Position numbers and translations under genes: made by a program. This document shows positions 10,270-21,045 of a stretch of 64,000 nt of DNA, piece after piece (position 1 is the stretch's first letter; each line of letters opens with the position of its first letter). Location of the stretch: NCBI GenBank assembly GCA_963575645.1, contig OY754468.1, forward strand, positions 22,158,465 to 22,222,464. Reading direction: 5' to 3'. The notes under the pieces were generated by a model. The model ran no database searches and was not told where the DNA came from. It was given only the letters and a program-made list of their open reading frames with translations. This DNA is from Xanthostigma xanthostigma. Lineage: Eukaryota > Arthropoda > Insecta > Raphidioptera > Raphidiidae.

Positions 10270-12268
10270 ACAGATAAATAAAGAAAACCTGCTGGAGATA
10301 TATTAAAATGGCCGCGAACTTTATTTTTTGAGTATTTTTTTAAAACTTTTTTGGTTTCCAGTTTCTGTCAGTTAATTTTTGGTAATGACAAACCACAAAA
10401 TTTTCTTTGTAGAAAAAATTAAATCGTGTAAATAACATTGCAGTGGAAAAGTTCAAATTTTAAATGTTATCGTTTTAAATATTTGCTATCATGATTTGTG
10501 ATATTATTGATTTATAAAAGGTGCAGTTATGTAAATTTAAACATTTTCTTAATGATAATAATGTTTAACTAAGGTGATCTTTAGATTTTTAAATACGAAA
10601 AGTCATACAAAAAAACAAGTATAGCTACACTCTACAGAATGATTGGTTTTCTTGTAGAAATTTCTTGAATTTCATGGGAGAGCGCCTTTCAAAATTTGTC
10701 TGTATTGCTAAAAATTTTGTGTACCCTTACGTTTAATAAAACGTTGCTGTCAAAATAGACGTTAAACATCAGCGAAGCTAGTTAACAAATATTTTTAAGC
10801 TAAATAATAAATACATTTTAGCTAATTTCATGAAACGGTACTGTTTTAGTTTTTTTTTTAGCATATTAAAGTATATTATAAAAAATTACTCGCGTGATAC
10901 CAAGTAATCTTCATTTTTGATTGGAATTGTTTGATATGATAAATATTATAGATTTTAGTGTATTGACCGTAGAACTAATAAAATCATTAACTAATTAACT
11001 AATCATTAGATGCAGATAATAATTATCGTTAAATTAATAACAAAATTGATCATCCGACATCAACCTAATTTATTTTAAAGAAATGATAAAAGATTGTGTC
11101 TAAAAATAGCACGTGTAAATTTCGTGTTACAACTTTTTTGTTAAAGACACTTGTGTGATCATTTATAGCCTTAAAATTAATTTAAACTTCAATAGCTGAA
11201 AATTGTAAAATAATTTTGATCAATACTAATTTGTAAAATAATATAGAGGAGATTTTGATCATTAAATGGTATAAGCTATTATAAATTCTAGATAAAAAAT
11301 TTTACAAAATAATTTCTTCAAAAATGTATTATTACGCGACGACCCTTTCGGAAGGCTGTCTTTATAAGCATCGACTTTACTACATTTAAAACTTACAGTT
11401 TGGTCCTAAAATATATTATGGATAACTAGATTAAAGTAAATTTATTAGATATGCACAATTTTCAGTAGTATAGCAATCTACTAATGATGAAAGAATACTC
11501 TAAGGAACCCTAAGTTGATGCCAGTTTATAGATATCAGTATTGATAATTTCGATTCGATGTTCTTATTTTTTGTGATTAATAAACGGCCGCCTCTGCTTT
11601 TCAGCTGGTGGTCTTCTTACATAACTTACATATTAAAATCGACATCGGTATGAGAATCGCTTGTAGATATCGTGCCAATATATCTGTGCAATGAATTCTT
11701 CGCATCCAATATAATGCAGTTTACAGGTGTACAGAAATACTACATCGATGTGTGTAAAATATCACTCGTGTGGTAAAATATATTTTTCATCTCCGTTATT
11801 TTGAATGAACAATGTTTTATCAATAGGAATCGTGGAATTTTTAACGAGTCATGGAAATCAGAAAAATGGAGAAATGTTATTTACTGATCAAAGAAAAATA
11901 TTAATTAAGTTGTTGAAGAAAATCAAAATAGAGTAGAATTAATTTATTTTCAAATTCTTCTTCATTCTTAGACCTCACTTCGTGGCAGTCATAGATTAAT
12001 CAGAAAAAACCCTTTATCAATTTGAGGAGACACTTTGCCTGAGAAGTGAGGACTAAAAACTTGGAAATATGGGAGTAAAATCAGTTGCAAAAAATAAATT
12101 GTGTTGAAAATACATGATTAAATAGTGGTGTTTCATTTTGCAAATATAAATGGAGGGTAGTCTCTTTCGATCGCCATAATAATAATATTTTCATTTGCAA
12201 AAAACTGAGGAAACATATGGTACTGACACCTTCCCTTCTCCTTAACCCGACAGCGTTTCCGCGGAAAC
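10270..12268. other. AT-rich spacer
   Basis: About 2 kb without recognisable gene or repeat. A small inverted pair (TAGACCTCACTTC / GAAGTGAGGACTA) lies at about 11970-12055, and a 14-bp palindrome GTTTCCGCGGAAAC at 12254-12267. Confidence 0.45.
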
Positions 12269-12905
12269 TTTTACCATTCCAACCCACAAGTGGGGAATGG
12301 TACTAGTTTAGGTCAAAAATCACTTTTCAAAAATTTTACAATATCTTTCCGTTTTGAGGTCCCCCGAATCCAAAAAACATATTTTTGGAAAATCTCTGTG
12401 CGTCTGTTAGTCTGTTTGTCTGTGAACACGATACAGGTCAAACGGATGAGCGGATTGAAACTAAATTTTGGGAGGATGTTTGGTATGTAAATATGAAGAG
12501 CCCTATTGTTTTTGGGGAAAATCGGCGCATGTGCAGAAGAGATATATGCTAAAACGGTATTTTTTATATAATAATGGTATACTTTTCATAACGGCTTATT
12601 ATTCTATTTATTTTTTCAAGAAAGTTTTGTTAAACATTTTTTTTTCCAAACTTTATAGTTTTGGAAATATTTTGAAAATAAAAAAAAATCATCCGCTCTT
12701 TTGTTTTATGGATCTGTCAGAAATAAACTAGTTAGGCATGCTTTGATTAATTTTTACATGACGTGGAACATACTATGTAGGTAACCATGGCAACGAATAG
12801 TTAATATCATATTGAATACTAGCTATTACCCGCGTCACCTCACGCGATATCAGAAATTTTATTTTCTTTATTATAATCAAATGTCAACATTTTTGAAGTT
12901 GGAAT
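12269..12905. repeat. Dispersed repeat R, copy 1 (about 635 bp)
   Basis: Collinear with 59457-60087 over its whole length, from TTTTACCATTCCAACCC to about TTGGAAT. It includes a hairpin (TACCATTCC / GGAATGGTA) at the left end, CGAATCCAAAAAACATAT, and near the right end ACTAGCTATTACCCGCGTCA, which on the minus strand reads as a Helitron-type ...CTAGT terminus. Sequence on both sides diverges, so these are true copy limits or nearly so. Confidence 0.75.
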
Positions 12906-13460
12906 GGTCCCGTCGCCCAATTGGCTGGAATTTTTTTCACCACATACAGACCAAAGGGTACTTAATAAACAATTTGTGATACTCAAACCTTAGTTGTTAT
13001 TTTGTTTTTTTTGATCTTCCGGTTACGGTATTTTTTTGGTCTTAATTTTACTGTACTTATTCAATACGAAATGACATCTTCAACTTTGAAATGATCTCAA
13101 AAACCTTCTATAGTTCGTGGATCACCTTTATACGTTATGTCTACGTTGTTGGCAATCGCGGCGTGGCGGCGGCGGCGGCGATGGGACAAGCGTGTGTTGG
13201 CCAGGGAGAGCGCGACCGCGACCACTTTTCACGTGAGAAAACAGTGACACTTGCACAAATCGACGACATACAACCGAACAACAGATGCGTCCGATGATAA
13301 CGGAGCGCGTTCTAAATCAGCGCGACCAATACACACACCGCCATCGCCGTACGATTGTGTTGTGTGCCGTGCACGCCGCGCAGTGCTGTTTGCCTGTCTT
13401 TCTTCTTGCTCGATTCGCAACTACATTCGTCTTCACAAAGATATCAAGCCTAAAGTTCAA
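12906..13460. other. Spacer with GC-rich island at 13150-13440
   Basis: The island has a GGCGGCGGCGGCGATGG run and overlapping short frames on both strands (13091-13297, 13229-13420, 13251-13463). No recognised protein and no clear splice signals; a promoter or 5' exon is possible but unproven. Confidence 0.35.
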
Positions 13461-13730
13461 TAAATAAACGATTTTTTTTTAAAAGAAGCTTTTATTAGTT
13501 GTTAATAAAAATGAACTAAAAAGTTCAAAAAATAATTTTATTCCGATTAGAAATAAGTCGTTTTATATTTACTTTTGACAGTCTCAAGTTTTCAAATAAA
13601 AGCATCTCTCTCTCTCTTACTAAACGACTTATTTCAAATTGAAATAAAATTAATTTAAAACTTTTTAGTTCATTTTTATTAATAACTAATAAAAACTTGT
13701 TTTTTAAAAAAAATATCGTTTATTTGTTTT
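13461..13730. mobile_element. Foldback element with arms of about 105 nt
   Basis: Left arm 13461-13566 and right arm 13622-13730 are imperfect inverted repeats sharing AATAAAAATGAACTAAAAAG and AAATAAGTCGTTT. The loop contains a short CT microsatellite. Confidence 0.75.
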
Positions 13731-13734
13731 CTTA

Positions 13735-13975
13735 TTAAAAGTGCGTATGCAAAATTTCAACTCCATCGGATAACGGGAAGTAGTTAAATGTGCGATTTGC
13801 ATTCAGGCGAAAGTCGGAACGGTCAGTTATAGTTATTATAATATTGTATTGTTATCGGAACTACATACGTGTGCAAAATTTTATCTGAATCGGATAACGA
13901 GAAGTGGGTCAAATTTAACTTGTAAGATTTGATTTCAGACAGGTGAAACTAAATAAAAGCTTGTAAAAACTAAGG
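13735..13975 (+). mobile_element. Likely 3' end of a retroelement with repeated units
   Basis: Two related segments both contain GCAAAATTT(C/T)A and ATCGGATAACG(A/G)GAAGT; the end reads GGTGAAACTAAATAAAAGC. This is a dispersed sequence I associate with lepidopteran genomes, probably a LINE 3' end; the class is an inference. Confidence 0.45.
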
Positions 13976-14003
13976 AACACGGGCCCTTTTTTTCTGTATT
14001 TAA

Positions 14004-14429
14004 GCTGCACACGAGGCTGGTTTTGCCCTACGTGATTTTGCTGCTAAATTTTGTCTTCACACGATACGTGCTTGAAAGCTGAACTTGTAGATGGGTGTGG
14101 TGCGCGCGCAATGACAGTTCGAATGTTAACCAGTATCGTCTCTGAACAGAACACACACTATGATGCCATGTTTGTGGACGTTTGCCCCTGTCGCCCACGT
14201 GACAAGATAGCTTTTTCTGATTGATTCTTGCTCAAAGCTTGGAGAGAATCAAGCATGAAAAATAGCTCCGCTTCTAATTTTGAAATCCAGTTTGTTATCA
14301 CGCAGCGGAGCCCACAGTGGAGCCATTTCTATCATCGACGCCAGTACGGCAGCCAGTACAAGTCCCAGCAGCCAGTACAAGTCCCAGTAGCGAAATCAGC
14401 GGTAAACCCAGCCTTGTGTGCAGCAGCCC
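14004..14429. mobile_element. PIF/Harbinger-like element, family H copy 1
   Basis: Ends GCTGCACACGAGGCTGG and CCAGCCTTGTGTGCAGC are inverted and flanked by TAA (14001-14003 and 14430-14432). The interior shares motifs with the other copies. A 3-bp TWA duplication suits PIF/Harbinger. The plus frames at 14228-14518 lie over the element and are not host exons. Confidence 0.75.
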
Positions 14430-14432
14430 TAA

Positions 14433-14744
14433 CGACCAGGTTGAATTTCCCCGGGCGGGGACGAGTTCGCGATCGGCGTGTTCTATGGGTTGGCTTTCTT
14501 GAATGTAACATATTTTAGTTTTGGTGTGAAACTAAAATGATTCCGCATTTTTTACAAAACTGTCGCGGGCTGCATTGGGGAGACTTGCCGACCGTTGGAT
14601 TAGCGTATTCAGCGGCACCAAGTAAATTTCATGACTTAATTTGGCCATAGTGTAGTTCTGTACGAAAAAGTAGTTTGCTTGTAGCGGTGCCACTGTTAAA
14701 TGCCGACGAGCGGTTGGTACATTGTATGCTAAATAAACGATATA
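14433..14744. other. Spacer
   Basis: Nothing recognised. Confidence 0.45.
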
Positions 14745-14872
14745 CAGAGTGATTCAGGACGAGGTATCAATATTTTAGGTATACGTATTCGGGGACCCAA
14801 AATAAACATAAAAGTTCCTATAAAGATGGGTCCTATTCTGAACCGTTACAGAGATACAGGGGTATTTACAGC

Positions 14873-15549
14873 ATGATGAAGCCCCTGCGCAAAGTACAAC
14901 ATTTATTAAACAACTTTCCAGACCTTAATCCTTTGCATTATTGTCTTTCGGGGCGGTTTAAATCATTGGTATATTCAAGTAAAGTAAACACTAGAGATTC
15001 ATTACTCGATCAAATAATAGGATAGGATAAAAATTACATTCTATTTACAAATTAAAAACAAAGATTTTGTCAGCAGCGTTCCTTTTACCGGCTGCAAGGT
15101 TGAAAAGAATGCAAATATAATACAATACACTATTTATTATTTATGGGAAAAATTAAAAAAAAACCCAAACTATAGAGAAAAAAAAAAAGAAATCCAAACT
15201 TAGTCTTGTGTATATAACATTATAATTTTTAATGTTTGTCTAGTAGGTGTTTTATTCTTTTATGTTTGCCATTAGGAGCACCACTATCATAATTTCCTAT
15301 ATCACTAATAATTTTAATAGCACTGTTTTTACAACATTCGAAGAATTTGGTTGTCATTTTGTATATTATGTGTTCTTTCAAGACTGTCATGATCAAATAA
15401 TAAATGCAGCAGCAATTAATTATATAAGAAACAAATCCACATCCATTCATAGAGCGACCCGAGCTGTTTATCAGAGAGCTGACTTGTGCTTAGAAGTAAA
15501 CGATGGTATTTTTGAAATCTATAAAACCCAGCCTACCTGTTATAAATAA
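14873..15549 (+). pseudogene. Broken Tc1/mariner-like transposase, C-terminal part
   Basis: In one frame HDEAPAQS resembles the HDGAPAH block holding the second catalytic Asp of this transposase group. A frameshift follows, then FPDLNPLHYCLSGRFKSLVY, corresponding to the PDLTPLDF...WG block, and SLLDQII. The frame is interrupted by the 371-bp insertion at 15020-15390 and resumes as QIINAAAINYIRN, with RRATR-like and RADLCLEVNDGIFEIYK blocks before the stop at 15547-15549. The N-terminal HTH and first catalytic Asp are missing. Known of the family: such proteins cut and paste DNA at TA sites. This copy cannot be active. Confidence 0.8.
15020..15390 (-). mobile_element. 5'-truncated non-LTR retrotransposon end nested in the transposase
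   Basis: Bounded by a 12-bp direct duplication GATCAAATAATA (15008-15019 and 15391-15402) that is part of the transposase reading frame. On the minus strand the insert begins with an open frame of about 53 codons ending at 15229 (ending GKHKRIKHLLDKH), then a UTR and a tail with TCCTATCC and no poly(A). The peptide looks like the extreme C-terminus of a LINE ORF2, but I could not place its clade. Confidence 0.75.
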
Positions 15550-15702
15550 TTTAATAAAAATTTTAATTTAAATATTTTGTTTACCCTTGTATCTCTGTAA
15601 CGGTTGAGAATAGGACCCATGTTTATAGGAACTTTTATGTTTATTTTGAATCTTCGAATACGTACCTAAAATATGGAGATTTCCTCCTAAATCATTCTGT
15701 AT

Positions 15703-16036
15703 ATTATATAGATATGTACCTAAATTTCAATACTGTACTGCGACTGCTCACAGAAATATGCGATACATATGAACAATTAAGGATTCGCATCAATGAATCA
15801 CGCGAATGCTGCGACATTGCACACGTATTTATCAAGTGTGAAGTATCTATAACGATTTATCTGTGCCCAAAAAACAAAACTCCCTTGGGTCAAAATTAAA
15901 ATCCGCTTAGTAAGCTTATCCGAATGCTTATGAAATTTATAATGCTTACCTGTTTAATAAGTAGCAAGTTTTTATGCTAGTGCTCTAGCATCGAGCGTCT
16001 GTTTTACAAAATGCTTTAATGAGTGGGAGTGCACAA
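15703..16036. other. Spacer between two mariner-type elements
   Basis: The frame at 15714-15899 has no known similarity. Nothing else seen. Confidence 0.45.
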
Positions 16037-16040
16037 TATA

Positions 16041-17626
16041 CAGGGTGTTTGGCACATGAACCGACACAATTTTTTGGGGGGTTCTCGTGGTCATTGTGAT
16101 CATTTTAACCCCAATGATTTTTGTCCTAAGTGTCATGATTATCGAGATACGATTTTTTTAGTTATTTTCGAAAATCGGCCTAAAAATTGCCTTCAAAAAA
16201 TCGTAACCTGTTTGTTTTTGGTACTAGAGACACGAAAATACATTTATTGAGTTCTCGAATGACTCTTTGTTCTAAATGAATCATAATTTTATGCAAATAG
16301 TATCAGGAAAAAGACCCTATGGACTTTTAAAGTGCCTGTATTAATAAAAACCAGTAGAAAAAAATAATTTAAAAATCATTTAAAAAAAATTTTACGGGTA
16401 TTTAGAAATTAGTTTTGTTTAGAAAAATACTCCACTTTATCCTCTTTTCAACGATATGCCACATGTCATATTTATCATTCAGAATGTAGCCAAATTAAAT
16501 ATTACCAGTTTGCAAGAGTCAACTCGTGCGCCAAAAATATCAAGTCAGGTAGTCAGCCGTTATGGATCTAGGATGTAAATAACAAGTCTTGTTTCACTTT
16601 TCATTAAACGATATTGACTGTTAAACAGGTAGACAATGATTACAAAATTTGCTCAAATTGTGCCCCTCCACATCGGATACAAGCACGACACCTATTTTTA
16701 ATTTCAACAGTTGTTGTTCTCAAAAGCATTTCCCTTTTCATTATTTCAAATGCAGCATCTATTCTTTCTATTAAATTTTCTCTGCTGGGTACCTCCGTTG
16801 CGTATACTAGATCTTTAGCACGTCCCCAGGTCTAGAGATCGCGCGGGCCACGGGATTGGGCCCATTCTTCCAATCCACGAATTGATGAAAGAATAATTTA
16901 AAAACTCGCGTACTGATCGTTGGTAATGTGCCGGACAAGCGTCATTCTGAAACACTATCGGCACGTCTTCTTCGTACACAGGCACTTCTGCCAATAACTC
17001 TGGGAGATTATTTTCTAAAAATTCCAAATATGCATCTCCGTTTAAGCGTTGGGGTAAATAAAACGGCCCTATAAGATTTTTGTTATTTACATCCTAGATC
17101 CATAACGGCTGACTACCTGACTTGATATTTTTTGGCGCACGAGTTGACTCTTGCAAACTAGTAATGTTTAATTTGGCTACATTCTGAATGATAAATATGA
17201 CATGTGGCATATCGTTGAAAAGAGGATAAAGTGGAGTATTTTTCTAAACAAAACTATTTTCTAAATACCCGTTAATTTTTTTTTAAATGATTTTTAAATT
17301 ATTTTTTTCTACTGGTTTTTATTAATACAGGCACTTTAAAAGTCCATAGGGTCTTTTTCCTGATACTATTTGCAAAAAATTATGATTCATTTAGAACAAG
17401 GAGTCATTCGAGAACTCAATAAATGTATTTTCGTGTCTCTAGTACCAAAAACAAACAGGTTACGATTTTTTGAAGGCAATTTTTAGGCCGATTTTCGAAA
17501 ATAACTAAAAAAAATCGTATCTCGATAACCATGACACTTAGGGCAAAAGTCATTGGGGTTAAAATGATCACAATGACCACGAGAACCCCCCAAAAAATTG
17601 TGTCGGTTCATGTGCCAAACACCCTG
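16041..17626 (-). mobile_element. Tc1/mariner-type transposon with very long (about 545-bp) TIRs
   Basis: Ends CAGGGTGTTTGGCACATG and its reverse complement are flanked by TATA on both sides (TA or TATA duplication). Left arm 16041-16585 and right arm 17080-17626 are highly similar inverted repeats. The central about 490 bp holds the C-terminal half of a transposase on the minus strand. Arms this long are unusual for this superfamily and make the whole element a giant hairpin. Confidence 0.9.
16640..17087 (-). pseudogene. Tc1/mariner-like transposase, C-terminal half, one frameshift
   Basis: The minus frame runs LIGPFYLPQRLNGDAYLEFL, then a block with IVFQNDACPAHYQRSVREFL (second catalytic Asp in QND) and WIGRMGPIPWPARSLDL (region of the third acidic residue). 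A frameshift near 16827 moves the frame, which then continues RAKDLVYATEVPSRENLIER and ends with CRACIRCGGAQFEQIL before a TAA at 16640-16642. These are the usual C-terminal landmarks of insect transposases of this group. The HTH domain and first Asp are absent; the coding stretch starts right at the inner edge of the right arm. Confidence 0.85.
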
Positions 17627-17779
17627 TATATTTCATACAATGTGTACCTACGAATTAACAAACATGTAAAATCGATTCAAGAGGAATCCATATAATTACA
17701 AAAGAACTTCAATAATATTCAAACTTAAACATGTTATGAATTACGGTCGAATTTAGACCACTTGACGACCAGTACGGTG

Positions 17780-18930
17780 ATTAAAAATTTTTTTTATTTT
17801 TTTTTTGTTTTGATCTTACCCTTCAATTAATGTTTCTATATTTAATGTAAAAAAATCCTCAACAAAGATGGGCGCTTTAGCTCAACTCTAAGAGGTCGCT
17901 ATTTTAATTTTAGTTTCCCCTCTAGGTAAATTAACTAAGAAAAAAACGTCTTTTCTTGAATTGAAGTTACTTGTATTTAACTCAATTTTTTACAAATAAC
18001 CATTATATATTCTTAAAGCTGACTCTTTAGGCTTTCAAAAACTCTATAATAAAGTATTATTATAACAAAAATATTAGGAGCACTGTGGTTTGAATCTAAT
18101 AAAAAATAGAGAATAGTTACTTCTTACCACAACAAGTTTATTAAACAGCAGTTGGATAGTTTTGAAAGTATATACATAGCCAAGAGTGACACACAGAAAC
18201 TTTTAAATTCAGATAATGGCCCTATACCTTTTTCAGCATTATTCGATCTTTTGTAACCGAAGTTCATTAATTTTTGTTGTTTGGTTTTGTTGTTTCCTTT
18301 GTTTTTTACAGAATTTTCATTGACACGGACCAGCGCTTGGTTGACATTGTTTCAGGTATATATTGGATATACCAGATTGACGTTACCTGACTTTTCATAA
18401 GTCAATGGTTAATTTTTAGTACCTGTATTATTATTTTAATTTATACCTGTAATTGCTATATAAGGTAAAGATTTTTGTTTATGGACTTAGTTTAGTGTAT
18501 TGCTGAAGATGAGAGCATAGCTCTCGAAATGTACATCCACTAATAAACTTGTTGTGGTAAGAAGTAACTATTCTCTATTTTTTATAAGTATTATTATCAT
18601 AATTAGAAGACCAGTTACAGCCATCTGAAAATTACTGAATTTTTAAATTGTATATAATTTTTTTATGTACCTACATGCTTTTTTGAAAGTTTTTTTATAG
18701 AGTTTTTGAAAGCTTAGAGATAGCTTCGAGAATATATAATGGTTATTTGTAAAAAATTTAGTTAATTACAAGTGGCTTCCATTAAAGACATTTTTTTCCA
18801 TGTTATGGGAACCTAAAATTAAAATAGCGACCTCCTAGAGTCATCTTTGGTGAGGATTTTTTTTACATTAAATTGAAACATTTGAAAGGGTAAGAGCAAA
18901 ACGAAAAAAAACAATTTTTTTATTGTCCCT
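17780..18930. mobile_element. Large foldback element with about 260-bp arms
   Basis: Left arm about 17783-18048 and right arm about 18695-18928 are inverted and imperfect, sharing AGAATATATAATGGTTATTT and ACTAAAATTAAAATAGCGAC. The loop contains the nested family-F element 18099-18585. Exact termini are obscured by poly-T/poly-A runs. Confidence 0.8.
18099..18585. mobile_element. Foldback/TIR element, family F copy 2, nested
   Basis: TIRs of 45 bp (18099-18143 and 18541-18585) are perfect reverse complements starting ATAAAAAATAGAGAATAGTT. The inner segment GCTGAAGATGAGAGCATAGC is shared with copy 1 at 6421-6576. The centre has a strong splice-acceptor-like tract followed by a 44-nt open segment (18312-18355). 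Confidence 0.85.
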
Positions 18931-19654
18931 ACTAGTCAGTATATAAATAGAAGCATTGACAAAAGACCAGTATGTTAATTTTGACGACGATTCACCTCGT
19001 TAGATCCTCATTAACAGGTCATTGTTAACAGAACACTATTTGTTTTCTGAAACAATTTAAATGGAAAACACGTTAAACGTCGGCTATTGGAGCCGAAAGT
19101 TTAACGCGTTTTCAATCGATAACGCGTGCATCTAATTTAAAACAAGCACATTTAAATTCTTTATGTGCTTTTTGTTCTAGTAATTGAGATAATCAACTAA
19201 TTGCATCGTACATAAAATCAGTAAACAGTGGCGTTACCAATCATAGCGTGTTTGACGTGAAACTATTTTTGACAGTAAAAGAGATGCGTATCTGATAACT
19301 GAAAACTTTACTACAGTGTAATCTCTATAATACATATACGTTGTTGCGATAAATTTCTATATAATGAGGAGTGTCCAAAGTTCAAAACACTTGTTATTTT
19401 TCATTTTTGCTTGGAACATGCATTTCTAATACGGTCTTGTAACAGGTCAACATTTATTTATGTTGTATATTTATATTTATTTTAATTGTTATTATTTATT
19501 AATAATTTTTTACTTATATATTTTATAATTATTATAAAAGTAATTATTTGTTTCGTCGACCTCCGCTAGCGCTTTAGCAAATTACAAAATTGGTTTGCGT
19601 TCGTAGTCATGTTTCACCTTTCGTTTATTCGTTTTATTACAATCTGTCAAATTA
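18931..19654. other. Spacer with small hairpin and possible pogo-like scrap
   Basis: A hairpin with about 22-nt imperfect arms lies at 19064-19112 (GTTAAACGTCGGCT / AGCCGAAAGTTTAAC). At 19314-19376, ACAGTGTAATCTCTATAATA and TTTCTATATAATGAGG resemble pogo/Tigger ends. No gene recognised. Confidence 0.4.
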
Positions 19655-19740
19655 CTGAAACCGCGTAAACACGTTACTTACGTACGAAAAAAACATCTGA
19701 GTTATTCTCAAGTCACGTCTAAAGAAGTTTTACTTCGTAT
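19655..19740 (+). repeat. Dispersed repeat; unoccupied site matching the hAT flanks at 45.3/46.2 kb
   Basis: GAAACCGCGTAAACACGTTA through CTGAGTTATTCTCAAGTCAC matches the sequence on both sides of the hAT element 45315-46161 joined together. The single AACACGTT here (19668-19675) is the duplicated target there. Confidence 0.75.
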
Positions 19741-19817
19741 TAAATAAATAATACATGGTATAATAAATGAATCTAGTATCTACTAAACACATATTAGTAC
19801 AGTCAATCACTTACTGC

Positions 19818-19990
19818 ACTGATGTCAAAGATACGGTCCGCGACCAGAATCTATTACGAAAATAACTACCTCAAATATGACACCTGGCATCAATGAGCTT
19901 ATTAAAAACAAGAGACCTCAGGTTTCTGGATCCTCAAGCTCAAGATAATTTATCCTTTTCATTACCTTTATATGAAAATATGAAAATTAT
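19818..19990 (+). repeat. hAT-like fragment, copy 2
   Basis: Matches 6184-6412 at CTGATGTCAAAGATACGG, CCAGAATCTAT and TGGATCCTCAAGC(T/G)CAAGAT, with an internal deletion of the GC-rich block. Confidence 0.5.
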
Positions 19991-20717
19991 ATTAAACTAA
20001 ATAAAGATTTAAATTTAGTTGTGTTGTAGTTTTTAATTTAGAGTCTCGCCCGCTAACACACCCTAAATCTTATAAATGGCCCTTTAGAAAAATCAGTCTC
20101 ATACCCCTGACTTACTGCATATATTTTAATTTATTTCAGTCACTGATTGAGCGGAGGTATAAATAGTTACGTAACGTATCCTTATTCCTCACATGAAACG
20201 ATGATTTTTATTTTTTTAAAGTAAATATAATTCGTCTTCCATTGACGGTTACAAAATCAAATCGCGGTAACTAATTAAAATAACATAAATTACACAAATG
20301 TCAACTAAGAATCTGATAACAATCGCATAAGATCACAACTTCAAGGATATCTAGTGGAGCTGTCATAGACTAAATTAATGAATGCGTATTTTGTATGCCT
20401 CAACATTCCAGTTAAATTAAATAGTGAATGTCTACTTCACATCGAATGTAACGAAACATGTGAAACGAACAATTTTGATGCTTATTTGTAAATCAGTCTT
20501 CTGTGTTCTGTTGCTTATTAAATTCTTTAAAAATTTACTTCAAAAATTTTCTTTTTTTTTAATTTGTAATTTATATAAATAGGTATCTACCTATATTCTT
20601 ATACCTAATTTAAAAAAATTATAATACATTTTAGCAAATAAACTTATATATACCGCTAGAAAGGAGAAAATACTTTTAAACTATGTAATTTTTTTGGGAT
20701 TGTTAGTGGTAATTTAT
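19991..20717. other. AT-rich spacer
   Basis: Nothing recognised. Confidence 0.45.
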
Positions 20718-20830
20718 AAATAATAATAATACTTTATTCCACCCGGGACTTACGAGGCAGTATAGGTGAAGTCATTTTACATTACAAAGCATTAAAAAAA
20801 CTCTTAAAATAACCAAACATGGCCGATTAT
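20718..20830 (-). mobile_element. LINE 3' end with (TTA)n tail
   Basis: Read on the minus strand it ends AATAAAGTATTATTATTATT, the AATAAA-plus-ATT-repeat tail also seen at 587-621 and 46766-46785. Only the UTR is present. Confidence 0.6.
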
Positions 20831-20927
20831 CAGTATTCAGTATTCCTTTTGGGGATTTTCCCTTATAAAGAAACGAATAGCGAAGTTGGTTCATATATAA
20901 AAAAAAAATGATTGCTTACTGTCCTTA

Positions 20928-21045
20928 GGGGCGTCCATTAATTACCTGAGGTGTTTTTTTCTGGACCCACTGTCATGATATTTGGTAAGTTGTGGTGAGA
21001 CCCCCTCCCCCTTACGTGAGATTTACCCTATAATTTTTGAATGTT
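20928..21045 (+). repeat. GGGGCGTCCA...ACGTGAGATT repeat, copy 1
   Basis: Starts TAGGGGCGTCCATTAATTAC, contains a C-rich tract and CTTACGTGAGATT. A second copy carrying a LINE-tail insertion lies at 46615-46870. Confidence 0.55.

Larger units (their letters stand above)
14745..15699 (+). mobile_element. Tc1/mariner-type transposon with about 120-bp TIRs
   Basis: Ends CAGAGTGATTCAGG and CCTAAATCATTCTG are flanked by TA. Long imperfect TIRs include ATAAACATAAAAGTTCCTAT and GTTACAGAGATACA. The interior carries a damaged transposase (14873-15549) with a nested retro insertion. The ends resemble the CAGGGTG ends of the element at 16041-17626. Confidence 0.85.
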
